Source: Helicobacter pametensis ATCC 51478
GTDB taxonomy: Bacteria > Campylobacterota > Campylobacteria > Campylobacterales > Helicobacteraceae
Length of the DNA stretch: 64,000 nt
Assembly: GCF_000518225.1 (NCBI RefSeq)
Contig: NZ_KI912401.1
Coordinates: 143,546-207,545 of the forward strand
Direction: 5' to 3'
Made by a program: the position numbers and the translations under genes. Positions 36,697-49,943 of this stretch are shown here, piece by piece. Under the pieces are notes generated by a model, which was not told the DNA's origin, ran no database searches, and saw only the letters and a list, made by a program, of their open reading frames with translations. Position 1 is the first letter of the stretch. Each line of letters opens with the position of its first letter.

Positions 36697-37289
36697 TAAG
36701 AGATGCTAGATTTCTTGCCTCAGCTTCAAATCTTGCACAATGCCCTCAAGCTCAAAATATTGAGATTGCTTGTCTGGGAAGGAGCAATGTGGGAAAATCA
36801 AGCTTTATTAATCTCTTTCTTGGCAAAAAAGGATTGGCCAAGAGTTCATCTACCCCTGGCAAAACGCGTTTGATCAATTTTTTTGAGGCTATTTATGAGA
36901 TGGATGGGGTATTGATCCCTTTTAGGATTGTTGATCTTCCTGGTTTTGGATATGCCAAAGTCTCCAAAGATCAAAAACAAATGTGGGAGAAAAATCTACT
37001 TGAATTTCTTCAGCATAGGCATAGCCTTAAGCTTTTTATCCATCTCATCGATTCCCGCCATCCTCATTTGCCAATTGATCAAGAGGTGGGTGTGTTTTTG
37101 CAGAAATTGTGTCGAGGAGATCAGAGGGTTATGGAGATTTTTACAAAAGCAGACAAACTGAAAAATCAGGAGAAAAGCTCTTTGTTGGCCCAGCATAAAT
37201 GTCTCATTTCAACAACTCCAAATGAAGGTAAAATAACCCCCTTAGATTCTCTGCGCAAACAGGTGATTACTTCAGCTTTAGGACAATGA
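36693..37289 (+). CDS. engB: Ribosome biogenesis GTPase EngB/YsxC
   Basis: This is a 198-aa TrmE-Era-type GTPase needed for assembly of the large ribosomal subunit. Motifs are G1 GRSNVGKSSF, G2 SSTPGKTRLINF, G3 DLPGFGYA and G4 TKAD, followed by G5-like STTPNEG. GTG 36693 overlaps the lptA stop (GTGA). It matches HP1567. Confidence 0.95.
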   Translation: MIRDARFLASASNLAQCPQAQNIEIACLGRSNVGKSSFINLFLGKKGLAKSSSTPGKTRLINFFEAIYEMDGVLIPFRIVDLPGFGYAKVSKDQKQMWEKNLLEFLQHRHSLKLFIHLIDSRHPHLPIDQEVGVFLQKLCRGDQRVMEIFTKADKLKNQEKSSLLAQHKCLISTTPNEGKITPLDSLRKQVITSALGQ

Positions 37290-37290
37290 T

Positions 37291-37746
37291 TTGAAATATG
37301 AAAAACCCACTTTGAGTGATATTCCACAAATGCTTGCTCTAGTCGAGCCAGAAGTGCAAAAAGGCAATATTTTGCCAAGAAGCCAAGATGAGATTGCCAA
37401 TACGATCCGCTCTTATGTGATTGCACGAGATGAGGAAAAGATTGTTGGTTTTTGTGCGCTTTATATCTACACTCAAAAACTTGCTGAGGTGCGTAGTTTG
37501 ATTGTAAGTGAGGAGTATCAAAATCAAGGGATTGGTAAAGAGCTTGTATTGCGTGTTTTGCAAGAGGGCGAAATGCTAGGGATTTGTGAGTTTTTGGTGC
37601 TGACTTATCGTGAAGCTTTTTTTAAAAAATTGGGCTTTGAAGTGATCGAAAAAACAGAGATTCCCAATCATAAAATCTGGACAGATTGTATTAAGTGCAA
37701 ACATTTTCCACAATGCAACGAGATAGCACTATTCAAACGCTTATAA
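37291..37746 (+). CDS. GNAT acetyltransferase, probable N-acetylglutamate synthase
   Basis: This is a 151-aa GNAT protein. The acetyl-CoA loop is YQNQGIGKELV after VRSLIVSEE. The N-terminal GNILPRSQDEIANTI and C-terminal WTDCIKCKHFPQCNE with three cysteines are features I associate with the short ArgA-type N-acetylglutamate synthases of Campylobacterota. TTG 37291 lies directly after the engB stop. Assignment to arginine synthesis is inference; other GNAT substrates are possible. Confidence 0.75.
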   Translation: MKYEKPTLSDIPQMLALVEPEVQKGNILPRSQDEIANTIRSYVIARDEEKIVGFCALYIYTQKLAEVRSLIVSEEYQNQGIGKELVLRVLQEGEMLGICEFLVLTYREAFFKKLGFEVIEKTEIPNHKIWTDCIKCKHFPQCNEIALFKRL

Positions 37747-38160
37747 GATTTTTTGCAATCTTTGGGTGTTTTGCAATTTATATTTATTTCACAGATATTT
37801 ATGTTGTGCTTCCTCCAATGCTTGGAATCTTATTTTTGTTTTTTTGTCATTATCTTCAAGAGAGTGATTTTCAAAAGTTATTTTTGGTGCTGTTGTGCCT
37901 GCTTTGGATGGAGCTTGATAAAAATCTGAGTTTTGGGGGGTTATTTTTTTATTTTTTATTTCTTTATTTTGTGATTTATCTTCCGCTGATGTATCTTTTC
38001 TCCAAAGCTGTGTATATGAAAATCTTTTATGTGTGTTTGGTGTATTGCGGTTTTGGAATCTTATATTCTTTGTTTTTTGCTTCAGATTATGTGGATTTTG
38101 GGGATCTTTTGATGTTGTTGGGTTTGTATATGCTTGGTGAAGGGGTAATGGTTTTATTGC

Positions 38161-38177
<17 letters not shown>
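37713..38177 (+). CDS. Small polytopic membrane protein, possible MreD
   Basis: This is a 154-aa protein with about five membrane spans and little else. It overlaps both the GNAT gene (by 34 bases) and the PBP2 gene (by 17). MreD is a small five- to six-span protein usually encoded just before mrdA, so this could be a diverged MreD; no motif proves it. ATG 37713 is preferred; GTG 37695 is also in frame. If it is not MreD, it is an unnamed partner of PBP2. Confidence 0.65.
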
Positions 38178-42119
<3,942 letters not shown>

Positions 42120-42123
<4 letters not shown>

Positions 42124-42848
42124 TCGAGCAACTCTTAGGGATCCAAAAACTTCAGACTAGCACTCATCAGCGTCTTAGTCATTTTAATGCGACCTTGCCT
42201 ATTTTGATTGAGGTTCTCAAAAAAACAAAGCCTAATCATTATTTGTTGATGGTGGGAAATCAAGTTTTAGAGACAAAAAGTCTCAAAAATTTGCAAGTAG
42301 GAGAGCGCTATTTTGCTTTGATGCGACACTCTTCTGTGGGGGGATTGATGCTCTCATCGCTCAAACCAGAGCCAAAGATTCCCAAAGGAGTATTGGAGCT
42401 TTCATGGGATGAGGTGACTAGATTGGTGCAAGATCATGGAGCTAAGAGGGAGTTGCAAGAGTATGCATTGGATAAAATGGCTTTAGCAAAAACAAGAGAT
42501 GAGTTTTTGGCATGGGGATTTTATCTGCTTGGGATGCAAAGGGAAATCTTGAGTTTTTGGGTGGAACATCAAGAGAAGAAAACCTTTATGCAAATTGGAC
42601 GCAAGAAAAATGGATTGGTTTTTTATGCCATGTTTCCACATTTGGGGGAAATGAATGGAAGAATCTATTTTTGTCAAAAAGAAGATGAAATGATACTTGA
42701 GCTTGGTGTGAGTTACGAGAGTGTCGCGTCGTTTTTGAGGGAGAAACAAGAGGAACTTGTAGGGGTGGGGCGACTTATTTTGCATGTAAGAGACAAAATC
42801 ATTCCTCTTTTTTTGCCTCAAGAACAGCTATTGGATCTAAAAATTTAG
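42120..42848 (+). CDS. Conserved hypothetical protein between coaBC and uppS
   Basis: This 242-aa soluble protein is not recognised. It has no signal peptide or clear membrane span. The last 60 residues (FPHLGEMNGRIYFCQKEDEM, then ASFLREKQEELV) weakly recall the C-terminal domain of FliK-like hook-length proteins, but I would not name it on that. ATG 42120 overlaps the coaBC stop (ATGA), so expression is coupled to the CoA and undecaprenol genes. H. pylori HP0842 has a similar place after coaBC, from memory. Confidence 0.7.
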
Positions 42849-42853
42849 GATAA

Positions 42854-43549
42854 ATGATGCAGGAATTAAAGCATTTAGCCATCATTATGGATGGTAATGG
42901 AAGATGGGCTCAAAATCGTGGAAAAAGACGCATAGAGGGACACAAGATGGGGGCAAATGTTGTGCGCACGATTACCACATGGTGTGCCCAAAATGCCATC
43001 TCCACTCTCACACTTTATGCATTTTCAACGGAAAATTGGAAGAGGCCAAAGTATGAAGTCGACTTTTTGATGAAGATGTTGAAGAATTATTTAGATCAAG
43101 AGCTAGAAACTTATCAAAAAAACAATATTCGTTTTTTTGCGATTGGAGATATTGATGCCTTTTCCTCTCCACTCAAAGAAAAAATCTTTGAAGTTCAAGA
43201 AAAGACAAGTCAAAATAATGCACTCACACAGATCTTGGCTCTTAATTATGGAGGCAAAAATGAGCTTAGTCGTGCAATTTTGCACAATAAAGAAAGAATC
43301 TCTCAAGCTAGCAATGCTCAAGAAATAGAGAAAGTGCTTGAGGATTCTCTAGATACACGAGGGATCCCTAGCGTGGATTTGCTTTTGAGGACTGGAGGAG
43401 AGCAGAGATTATCAAACTTTTTGCTTTGGCAGTGCTCCTATGCAGAGCTATTTTTTACCCCCACACTCTGGCCAGATTTTACGATTGTGGAATTAAATGC
43501 AATCATCGATCAGTTTTTAAAACGCCATAGGCGCTTTGGGGGACTTTAG
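42854..43549 (+). CDS. uppS: Undecaprenyl diphosphate synthase
   Basis: This cis-prenyltransferase builds the C55 lipid carrier for peptidoglycan and glycans. Motifs are IMDGNGRWAQNRG (catalytic Asp and phosphate site), TLYAFSTENWKRP and the C-terminal DLLLRTGGEQRLSNFLLWQ and AELFFTPTLWPDF. The length of 231 aa is usual. ATG 42854 or 42857 follows TAGGA. The stop overlaps the convergent flippase gene by four bases. Confidence 0.96.
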   Translation: MMQELKHLAIIMDGNGRWAQNRGKRRIEGHKMGANVVRTITTWCAQNAISTLTLYAFSTENWKRPKYEVDFLMKMLKNYLDQELETYQKNNIRFFAIGDIDAFSSPLKEKIFEVQEKTSQNNALTQILALNYGGKNELSRAILHNKERISQASNAQEIEKVLEDSLDTRGIPSVDLLLRTGGEQRLSNFLLWQCSYAELFFTPTLWPDFTIVELNAIIDQFLKRHRRFGGL

Positions 43550-45321
43550 CTTGCATTGGTGAGGGGGGTGATAGTGATTTGTCGATCACATCGCTCAACT
43601 GTGCTGAGACGATGGGCAATCACAAGAAGGGTTTTATCTTGACTTAGTTCATAGATTTCATCCATGATTTGAGCCTCTGTCTGATTGTCTAGAGCACTTG
43701 TGGCTTCATCAAGGACTAAGATTTCTGGATTGTCATAAATTGCTCGCGCGATTCCGATGCGCTGTTTTTGCCCTCCGCTAAGCTTGATTCCTCCATCACC
43801 CACATGGGTTTCAATCCCATCATGCTCTTGGAGAAAATCATAAATTTTTGCAATTTTGCAAGCTTGAATAATCTTTTCCTCATCATATTCTGAAGCAAAA
43901 GCAATATTTTCTGCCACTGTTCCATCAAAAAGATAGATACTTTGTGGGATATAACCAAACTTCTTTCTCCATGACTTGATATTGTCTTGAGTGAGTGGAG
44001 TATCATCCACAAGGATCTTTCCAGAATTTGGGACATAAAATCCTGAAATAATATCTACAAGGGTGCTTTTGCCTGCTCCACTTGGACCTACAAAGGCAAT
44101 TTTCTCCCCTTTTTTGATTGTGAGATTGAAGTCTGAAATGATTTTTTTATCTTCTTGATAGGCAAAATGAATGTCTTGTAATGTGATTTGTGAGTGGAAG
44201 TGGATGGGTTGATCTCCTTCGGCTCTGGGGATATTTTTGAGCTCTTCATAAACAAGCTCTATAGCCTTTCCATTCATTTTCATTGAATTGTAATTATCTA
44301 AAATCTTCATAACAGAAGGTAGCACCTTGTAGAGAGCCAAAGCATACATCGAGATGATGGGCAAAACCGCACTTGCATCATCATATTTGTATAAAACATA
44401 AGCCACACTTGCAATCAAAATACAGAAACCAAGAGTTTCCAAAATATTTCGTGTCATTCCCATCAGGGTTTGTGTCGTCACTTCAATCTTTGCACGATTG
44501 TAGCCTTGATCTAAGAAGGCTTGCTCAAGCTTTTCTTGAGAATCTTTGATTTTGATGATTTTGAAATTACCAAAAGTGCTTGAGAGAAGATTCAAAAATC
44601 CTCCCTCAACTTTGATTTTTTCTGCTCCTCTTTTGCCCAAACTCTTACTGATTGTTTTGGTAACTAAAAAAATCTTGATTGTGAGCATGAGAGTTAGAAC
44701 AAGAGTCATTTTCCAGCTCACTTTAAGGAGAATGATGTATAAACATCCAATTGTAAAAAATTCTGAATATAGAAATAAAAATGAGCGAATAAACTGAGAG
44801 GTGCTCATCGCATCATTCAAAATATTTCTACGAACAAGATCAGAATTTTTATTGACAAAATCTACATAGTTTGTGCGCAAAAGTTTTTGAAATAGGCGAA
44901 ATGATGTGTCGTGATACTTTCTATATGCAAATAAATTGATCGAATAATCATAGAGAATCTTATAAAGAGAGCGAAAGATATAAAATGCAAGCAAAGCCCC
45001 GCTAAAAACAAACATAAATTGCTGAGTGCTAGAAAAATCAAAGAGATTGTAGATCATTGAGCCATATTTGCTATTGATAAGCATAGAGGGATTGGAAGCA
45101 AAAGTGATGAAAGGCATAATAATCCCCACACCAATAGTTTCGATGAGAGAGAGCAAAATAGTCATAAAGAGCAAAATAATGAGTGAAACTTTGTCTTTGC
45201 GTGTTGTTAAGAATCTGAATTTTTCTAAATTGCTTGTTGTTGGTTTTTGTTCACTAGGTTCTGTTTCTGATCGTTTTTTTGTTTTGGTCTTTGAATTTGC
45301 TTGAGATTTATTGCTTGTCAT
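43546..45321 (-). CDS. ABC-type lipid-linked oligosaccharide flippase (PglK/Wzk-like)
   Basis: This 591-aa half-transporter has a basic N-terminal tail, about six membrane spans (residues 50-330) and an ATPase with GPSGAGKSTLVD, LSGGQKQRIG and ILVLDEATSALD. The pattern resembles PglK of Campylobacter and Wzk of H. pylori, which flip undecaprenyl-pyrophosphate-linked glycans. ATG 45321 is chosen, with GGAG in GGAGATTGATG upstream; it overlaps the acetyltransferase by 14 bases. It is the last gene of the ten-gene minus-strand run, and uppS, which makes its lipid carrier, converges on it. Confidence 0.88.
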   Translation of the reverse strand: MTSNKSQANSKTKTKKRSETEPSEQKPTTSNLEKFRFLTTRKDKVSLIILLFMTILLSLIETIGVGIIMPFITFASNPSMLINSKYGSMIYNLFDFSSTQQFMFVFSGALLAFYIFRSLYKILYDYSINLFAYRKYHDTSFRLFQKLLRTNYVDFVNKNSDLVRRNILNDAMSTSQFIRSFLFLYSEFFTIGCLYIILLKVSWKMTLVLTLMLTIKIFLVTKTISKSLGKRGAEKIKVEGGFLNLLSSTFGNFKIIKIKDSQEKLEQAFLDQGYNRAKIEVTTQTLMGMTRNILETLGFCILIASVAYVLYKYDDASAVLPIISMYALALYKVLPSVMKILDNYNSMKMNGKAIELVYEELKNIPRAEGDQPIHFHSQITLQDIHFAYQEDKKIISDFNLTIKKGEKIAFVGPSGAGKSTLVDIISGFYVPNSGKILVDDTPLTQDNIKSWRKKFGYIPQSIYLFDGTVAENIAFASEYDEEKIIQACKIAKIYDFLQEHDGIETHVGDGGIKLSGGQKQRIGIARAIYDNPEILVLDEATSALDNQTEAQIMDEIYELSQDKTLLVIAHRLSTVERCDRQITITPLTNAS

Positions 45322-45880
45322 CATCAATCTCCATAATTTCTCCATTGTTTTCTTGATACAAACTTGTATCGTAACTATCTTTTGCAATTTTATTGTCAAA
45401 AAGCATTTTTTTGCCTCCTTTATCCACCCATCCAACTTGTCTTGCAGGATTCCCTACCATTAAAGCAAAGGGCTTGACATCTTTTGTGATGACGCTTCCT
45501 GCACCAATGAGAGCATATTTTCCGATTTTTACTCCACAGATAATCGTCGCATTTGCTCCAATTGAGCATCCTTTCTCTAGTAATGTGGGTTTAAATTCAT
45601 TTTTGCGATTGATAAAACTTCTAGGATTGATGACATTGGTAAAAACCACGCTTGGTCCAATAAAAACTTCATCTTCACATATCACACCCTCATATACGCT
45701 GACATTGTTTTGGATTTTGACGCCATTGCCGATTTGGGCATTTGGGCCGATCATACAATTTTGTCCGATATTGCAATTTTTACCAATCTTTGATCCTGAT
45801 AAAATATGGCAAAAATGCCAAATCTTGCTTCCCTCACCGATAAAACAATCAGGATCGATAAAACTACTGGGATGAATCAT
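45308..45880 (-). CDS. wbpD: Left-handed beta-helix sugar N-acetyltransferase (WbpD/WlbB-like)
   Basis: This 190-aa hexapeptide-repeat acetyltransferase has many I/V-G repeats (SKIGKNCNIGQNCMIGPNAQ, VKIGKYALIGAGSVITKDV) and ends with VGNPARQVGWV. In the WbpABED (Wlb) pathway this enzyme acetylates the 3-amino group of UDP-2-acetamido-3-amino-2,3-dideoxy-glucuronate. It directly follows a WbpB-like oxidoreductase with a one-base gap, which supports that role. WbpE (aminotransferase) and WbpA are not in the window. Confidence 0.82.
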   Translation of the reverse strand: MIHPSSFIDPDCFIGEGSKIWHFCHILSGSKIGKNCNIGQNCMIGPNAQIGNGVKIQNNVSVYEGVICEDEVFIGPSVVFTNVINPRSFINRKNEFKPTLLEKGCSIGANATIICGVKIGKYALIGAGSVITKDVKPFALMVGNPARQVGWVDKGGKKMLFDNKIAKDSYDTSLYQENNGEIMEIDDDKQ

Positions 45881-45881
45881 C

Positions 45882-46826
45882 TTAAGCTTTCAAAAAAGAG
45901 TGCAAACAATCTCCACTCTTTGTCTTCATATGGCGGATTTTGTAAGTAAGATCTACTGAAGCTTTGGCTTCAATTGCTCTAAATCCCCCTCCGCTTAAAA
46001 TGTCACGATAGCTCTCGGTATGAAGATCTGTGAATCCATCGCTAAATTCAAATTCATCTCCATCAAGTCTTAGGCTTCTAAAAGTCGGCTTTTGGGCAGC
46101 TTGGACTTCAGAGGGAAGGGTTTGTCTATCCACACTCAAAAACCACTTTACTCTTGCATGCTCAAGTTCAAGGTATCCTGCTTTTGTTTTGGGATTTGAT
46201 AGATGCACCTCGGCTTCTTTGCATTCTCCAAAAATCCATTGCAACATATCAAAAAAATGCACCCCAATATTGCTAGCAATCCCTCCACTCTTGCTCTCAT
46301 CACCCTTCCAACTAGTGAAATACCACCTCCCGCGGCTTGTGATGTAGGTGAGCTCAAGTTCATAGATTTTGTGAGGATTTTCTTTGAGTTCTTGCTGCAC
46401 TTTTTCTCTTAGAGCAATGATCTTGGGATGAAGTCGGAGTTGTAAAATCGTATAGATATTTTTCTGATATTCCCCCTCAAGTTCTAAGAGTGCATCAAGA
46501 TTCCAAGGGGTTAGCACAAGAGGTTTTTCACAAATCGCATCAGCACCATTGCGCAGGGCTAGACGGATATGGGCATCATGGAGATAGTTTGGAGAGCAGA
46601 CACTTAGATGAGTGATACCTTCTTTTTGGCGTCTGAGCTTTTCGATGTGACGATCAAAGCGCTCAAATTCTGTAAAAAAATGAGCTTCTGGAAAATAACT
46701 ATCCATGATTCCCACACTATCATGAATATCTAGCGCACAGACTACCTCACCCCCATTTTCTTTGATCGCTTTTAAATGGCGAGGAGCAACAAACCCTCCA
46801 ACTCCAGTGATTGCAAATTTCTTCAT
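45882..46826 (-). CDS. wbpB: Gfo/Idh/MocA family sugar oxidoreductase (WbpB/WlbA-like)
   Basis: This 314-aa NAD-dependent oxidoreductase would oxidise C3 of UDP-GlcNAcA. The N-terminal Rossmann fold reads FAITGVGGFVAPRHLKAIKE, with the catalytic lysine in CEKPLV, and the C-terminal domain has SNIGVHFFDMLQWIFG. The whole sequence resembles WbpB of Pseudomonas, including ILQLRLHPKIIALREKVQ. ATG 46826 follows GAAGGG with seven-base spacing; it starts one base after fcl. Confidence 0.87.
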   Translation of the reverse strand: MKKFAITGVGGFVAPRHLKAIKENGGEVVCALDIHDSVGIMDSYFPEAHFFTEFERFDRHIEKLRRQKEGITHLSVCSPNYLHDAHIRLALRNGADAICEKPLVLTPWNLDALLELEGEYQKNIYTILQLRLHPKIIALREKVQQELKENPHKIYELELTYITSRGRWYFTSWKGDESKSGGIASNIGVHFFDMLQWIFGECKEAEVHLSNPKTKAGYLELEHARVKWFLSVDRQTLPSEVQAAQKPTFRSLRLDGDEFEFSDGFTDLHTESYRDILSGGGFRAIEAKASVDLTYKIRHMKTKSGDCLHSFLKA

Positions 46827-46827
46827 T

Positions 46828-47856
46828 TTAAACCCTTCTTTGATAGCTTTGATAAACCTGTGTGATTCCATCTTTGAGATTGATTTTGGGCTTCCAGCCT
46901 AGGGCGTTGAGTTTTGAGCTATCAAGAAGTTTTTGCATCGTTCCATCAGGCTTGCTAGAATCAAAGACAATCTCTCCTTCAAAGCCGATGATTTCACGGA
47001 TCAAAGACGCTAAATCAACGATAGAAATATCTTCCCCATAGCCAATATTTAGATGCGTGTTTTTGATCTCTTTTTGATTTTTGGTGAGATCTGTAAAATC
47101 AATATTTCGCATCACAAAAATACAGGCTTTAGCCATATCACTTGAGTGCAAGAATTCTCTTCTTGGCTTCCCGCTTCCCCATATCTCTACTTTATCTTTG
47201 AAGATTCCATATTGTGCTAAATCCCTAGGATCACCAAAATCTCGTTTGATTTCTTCTATTTTTCCTAACGATAAGAGTTTGGCAAGATGAAATTTGCGCA
47301 ATAGGGCAGGGAGGACATGGGAGTTTTGCAAATCAAAATTATCATTTTCTCCATAGAGGTTTGTGGGCATGACAGAGAGAAAATTTGTGCCATATTGGAG
47401 GTTGAAACTCTCGCACATCTTAAGTCCTGCAATTTTGGCAATCGCATAAGGTTCATTGGTGTATTCAAGCTCACTTGTGAGCAAAACATCTTCGCTCATA
47501 GGTTGAGGAGCGTTTTTTGGATAAATACAGCTTGAGCCTAGAAACAGAAGCTTTTTGACTTTGAATTGGTGGGCATTGTAGATGAGGGCATTTTGCATGG
47601 CAAGATTTTGATAGATAAAATCTGCTCGATAAGTATTGTTTGCCAAGATTCCCCCAACTTTTGCCGCACAGAAAAAGACATATTCTGGTTTGTGAGATTT
47701 AAAAAATTCACCCACTTTTGCAAAATCACACAAATCAAGTTGGGCATGGGTTTTGGTGATCAGATTTGTATAGCCTTGAGATTGCAATTCTTTTAAAATT
47801 GCAGAGCCCACAAGTCCGCGATGCCCAGCAATAAAGATCTTAGAATCTTTTTGCAT
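46828..47856 (-). CDS. fcl: GDP-L-fucose synthase
   Basis: This bifunctional epimerase/reductase converts GDP-4-keto-6-deoxymannose to GDP-L-fucose. Marks are FIAGHRGLVGSAI (NADP loop), the catalytic SSCIYPKNAPQPM, and YAIAKIAG (YxxxK). ATG 47856 is chosen, with AAGGAG six bases upstream (342 aa); TTG 47874 is weaker. It follows gmd by 10 bases, so the two enzymes act in sequence from one transcript. Confidence 0.95.
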   Translation of the reverse strand: MQKDSKIFIAGHRGLVGSAILKELQSQGYTNLITKTHAQLDLCDFAKVGEFFKSHKPEYVFFCAAKVGGILANNTYRADFIYQNLAMQNALIYNAHQFKVKKLLFLGSSCIYPKNAPQPMSEDVLLTSELEYTNEPYAIAKIAGLKMCESFNLQYGTNFLSVMPTNLYGENDNFDLQNSHVLPALLRKFHLAKLLSLGKIEEIKRDFGDPRDLAQYGIFKDKVEIWGSGKPRREFLHSSDMAKACIFVMRNIDFTDLTKNQKEIKNTHLNIGYGEDISIVDLASLIREIIGFEGEIVFDSSKPDGTMQKLLDSSKLNALGWKPKINLKDGITQVYQSYQRRV

Positions 47857-47866
47857 GACTTGCTCC

Positions 47867-48979
47867 TTACTCAAAATATCTCATAATCTTGTGTCCGCCC
47901 TGTTGCAAATAACGATCTTTTTTCATCAAAGCCAAATCAGACTTCATCATATCCTCAACAAGCATTTTGAGATCATATTGGGGTTCCCAGCCTAGCTCTT
48001 TTTTGGCTTTGCTTGGATCTCCTAGCAAGAAATCTACTTCTGTTGGGCGGAAATACTTGGGAGAAACTGCTATGACCTCTTGACCTATTTGGAGGTTAAA
48101 CTCAGGATTGGAGCAAGAGGCGATATAGCCTTTTTCATCCACACCTTCACCCCTAAATTCAATCTCAATTCCCAAATAACCAAAAGCCATTTTGACAAAA
48201 TCACGCACCTCTGTTGTGATTCCTGTGGCGATGCAAAAGTCTTGAGGTTTATCTTGTTGCAAAATAAGCCACATTGCCCTTACATAGTCTTTGGCATGAC
48301 CCCAATCTCGCTTGGCTGAGAGATTCCCAAGATAGAGCTTATCTTGCAATCCTAGAGCGATTTTGCTCACAGCTCTTGTGATTTTTCGTGTCACAAATGT
48401 CTCTCCGCGGATTGGACTTTCGTGGTTGAACAAAATTCCATTGCAGGCAAACATCCCATAAGCTTCGCGATAATTGATTGTGATCCAATAGGCATAGAGT
48501 TTGGCACATGCATAGGGAGAACGAGGATAAAAAGGAGTTTTTTCACTTTGTGGAATCTCTTGGACAAGTCCATAGAGTTCGCTTGTGGAAGCTTGATAGA
48601 TTTTGCTTTTTTTCTCCAATCCAAGGATTCTGAGAGCTTCTAGCAATCTCAAAGTCCCGATTCCATCGGCATTAGCTACATATTCAGGCTCTTCAAAGCT
48701 TACAGCCACATGACTCATGGCAGCAAGATTGTAGATTTCATCAGGTTGCACCTCTTGGACGATTCTGATCAGGTTTGTGCTATCTGTTAGATCCCCATGG
48801 TGAAGATGAAAATGCACATGGCTTTCGTGGGGATCTTGATAGAGATGATCGATGCGATCAGTGTTAAAAAGTGAGCTGCGACGCTTGATCCCATGGACTT
48901 CATAACCCTTTTGAAGTAGGAATTCAGCCAAATATGCGCCATCTTGACCCGTGATTCCTGTAATGAGTGCTTTTTTCAT
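47867..48979 (-). CDS. gmd: GDP-mannose 4,6-dehydratase
   Basis: This SDR dehydratase makes GDP-4-keto-6-deoxy-D-mannose from GDP-mannose. Marks are [18 protein letters not shown] (NADP loop), [18 protein letters not shown], the catalytic QASTSELYG and [10 protein letters not shown], and [16 protein letters not shown]. The length of 370 aa is usual. AAGGAG precedes ATG 48979. The start lies inside the end of the fucosyltransferase gene (56-base overlap), in another frame. Confidence 0.96.
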   Translation of the reverse strand: MKKALITGITGQDGAYLAEFLLQKGYEVHGIKRRSSLFNTDRIDHLYQDPHESHVHFHLHHGDLTDSTNLIRIVQEVQPDEIYNLAAMSHVAVSFEEPEYVANADGIGTLRLLEALRILGLEKKSKIYQASTSELYGLVQEIPQSEKTPFYPRSPYACAKLYAYWITINYREAYGMFACNGILFNHESPIRGETFVTRKITRAVSKIALGLQDKLYLGNLSAKRDWGHAKDYVRAMWLILQQDKPQDFCIATGITTEVRDFVKMAFGYLGIEIEFRGEGVDEKGYIASCSNPEFNLQIGQEVIAVSPKYFRPTEVDFLLGDPSKAKKELGWEPQYDLKMLVEDMMKSDLALMKKDRYLQQGGHKIMRYFE

Positions 48980-49943
48980 ATTTTCTCCTTGATGTGAAAT
49001 TGATTTTTTGCAATAAAGGTGATGTGAAATTTACTGGATCATGAACCCTCTTTCTATACCAATAACTTAGATTATTTTGCCTTCTGCTGGCTTTGGAGAT
49101 AGGCTGAGTAAAAATATGATCAAAAAACTTTTCAAGTTTTTGCTCATAAGTTTGCTGAAGATCATCGATCAAAAAGGCTTTTTCTTGCAAAACTTTTAGA
49201 TAAGCCTGTGGATTAGAATCTAGATAGAGAATGTATTGGATTGCTTCATCCATTGAAGAAAAATTGGAGAGATTGATGAGGGCTTTTGGATTGATCCATT
49301 GATCAATTTCTGAATCCCCCCAATAGATAGGGATGGTTTTGGCACAGAAAGCTTGGATCAGTTTTTCTGTGCAGTAATGAGGAGAGGAGGTATTTTCAAA
49401 AGCAATATTAAATTTATAAGAAGAGATAAAGGTATGCTTGTCTGCAATGATTCTCCCAATATTGTTTTTAAATCTCCCTCCACTGGCAACAAACTTATAT
49501 GCGCTTAAAGCATCGAAAAATTTTTCTCGAATCGGATGTGCATACTTGTTACTTACAACAAAACTACAAAATTCTCTCTTGCTAAGATCATATGTGATAT
49601 TTTGATGTTTGCTTTGTACAAGTTGAATGATGGGCTGCTGTTTGTGGGTGTATAAAAAAGGCAAAGGAAAGCGTAAGTAGCGATCAGCAAATGTAAGATC
49701 ACAAAATCCCAGTGCATAATCATAGAGATTGAAGTCAGGAATCACATCTTCACCTGTGAAGAAAATCTTGATGCAATCATACTGAAAATGCTCTTCTCCA
49801 AATAGAGAGCACAGAAGGTAGTCAGGCTCCTCGCTTTGGATGATATTGTATTTCCTAGAAAGAAACTTGATGAAATAATTGCCATAGAAATCATGATTCC
49901 ACCAATCAGTCATCTTGAGCTTAATCGTTGGTTTGATTTTCAT
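48924..49943 (-). CDS. GT10 family fucosyltransferase
   Basis: This 339-aa enzyme would transfer fucose from GDP-fucose in alpha-1,3 (or 1,4) linkage, as in Lewis antigen synthesis. Family marks are [20 protein letters not shown], then DRYLRFPLP, and the donor-binding [10 protein letters not shown] plus [20 protein letters not shown]. The C-terminal tail (about 280-339) is basic, as in H. pylori FutA, but without heptad repeats; its last 18 residues are encoded inside gmd. The start at 49943 could instead be the ATG 10 codons later. Supply of GDP-fucose comes from manC, gmd and fcl in the same run. The linkage specificity is not readable. Confidence 0.9.
   Translation of the reverse strand: MKIKPTIKLKMTDWWNHDFYGNYFIKFLSRKYNIIQSEEPDYLLCSLFGEEHFQYDCIKIFFTGEDVIPDFNLYDYALGFCDLTFADRYLRFPLPFLYTHKQQPIIQLVQSKHQNITYDLSKREFCSFVVSNKYAHPIREKFFDALSAYKFVASGGRFKNNIGRIIADKHTFISSYKFNIAFENTSSPHYCTEKLIQAFCAKTIPIYWGDSEIDQWINPKALINLSNFSSMDEAIQYILYLDSNPQAYLKVLQEKAFLIDDLQQTYEQKLEKFFDHIFTQPISKASRRQNNLSYWYRKRVHDPVNFTSPLLQKINFTSRRKYEKSTHYRNHGSRWRIFG

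Noticed and set aside
45393-45875. Plus-strand open frame (160 codons) opposite the acetyltransferase
   Set aside because: It mirrors the hexapeptide-repeat gene, whose repeats leave the opposite strand free of stops; it has no ribosome site or family similarity.
48991-49031. Direct repeat GATGTGAAATT, period 30, as a repeat-driven phase switch
   Set aside because: Only 11 of 30 bases match and there are only two copies. It is kept as a detail of the fucosyltransferase tail but not as a switch.
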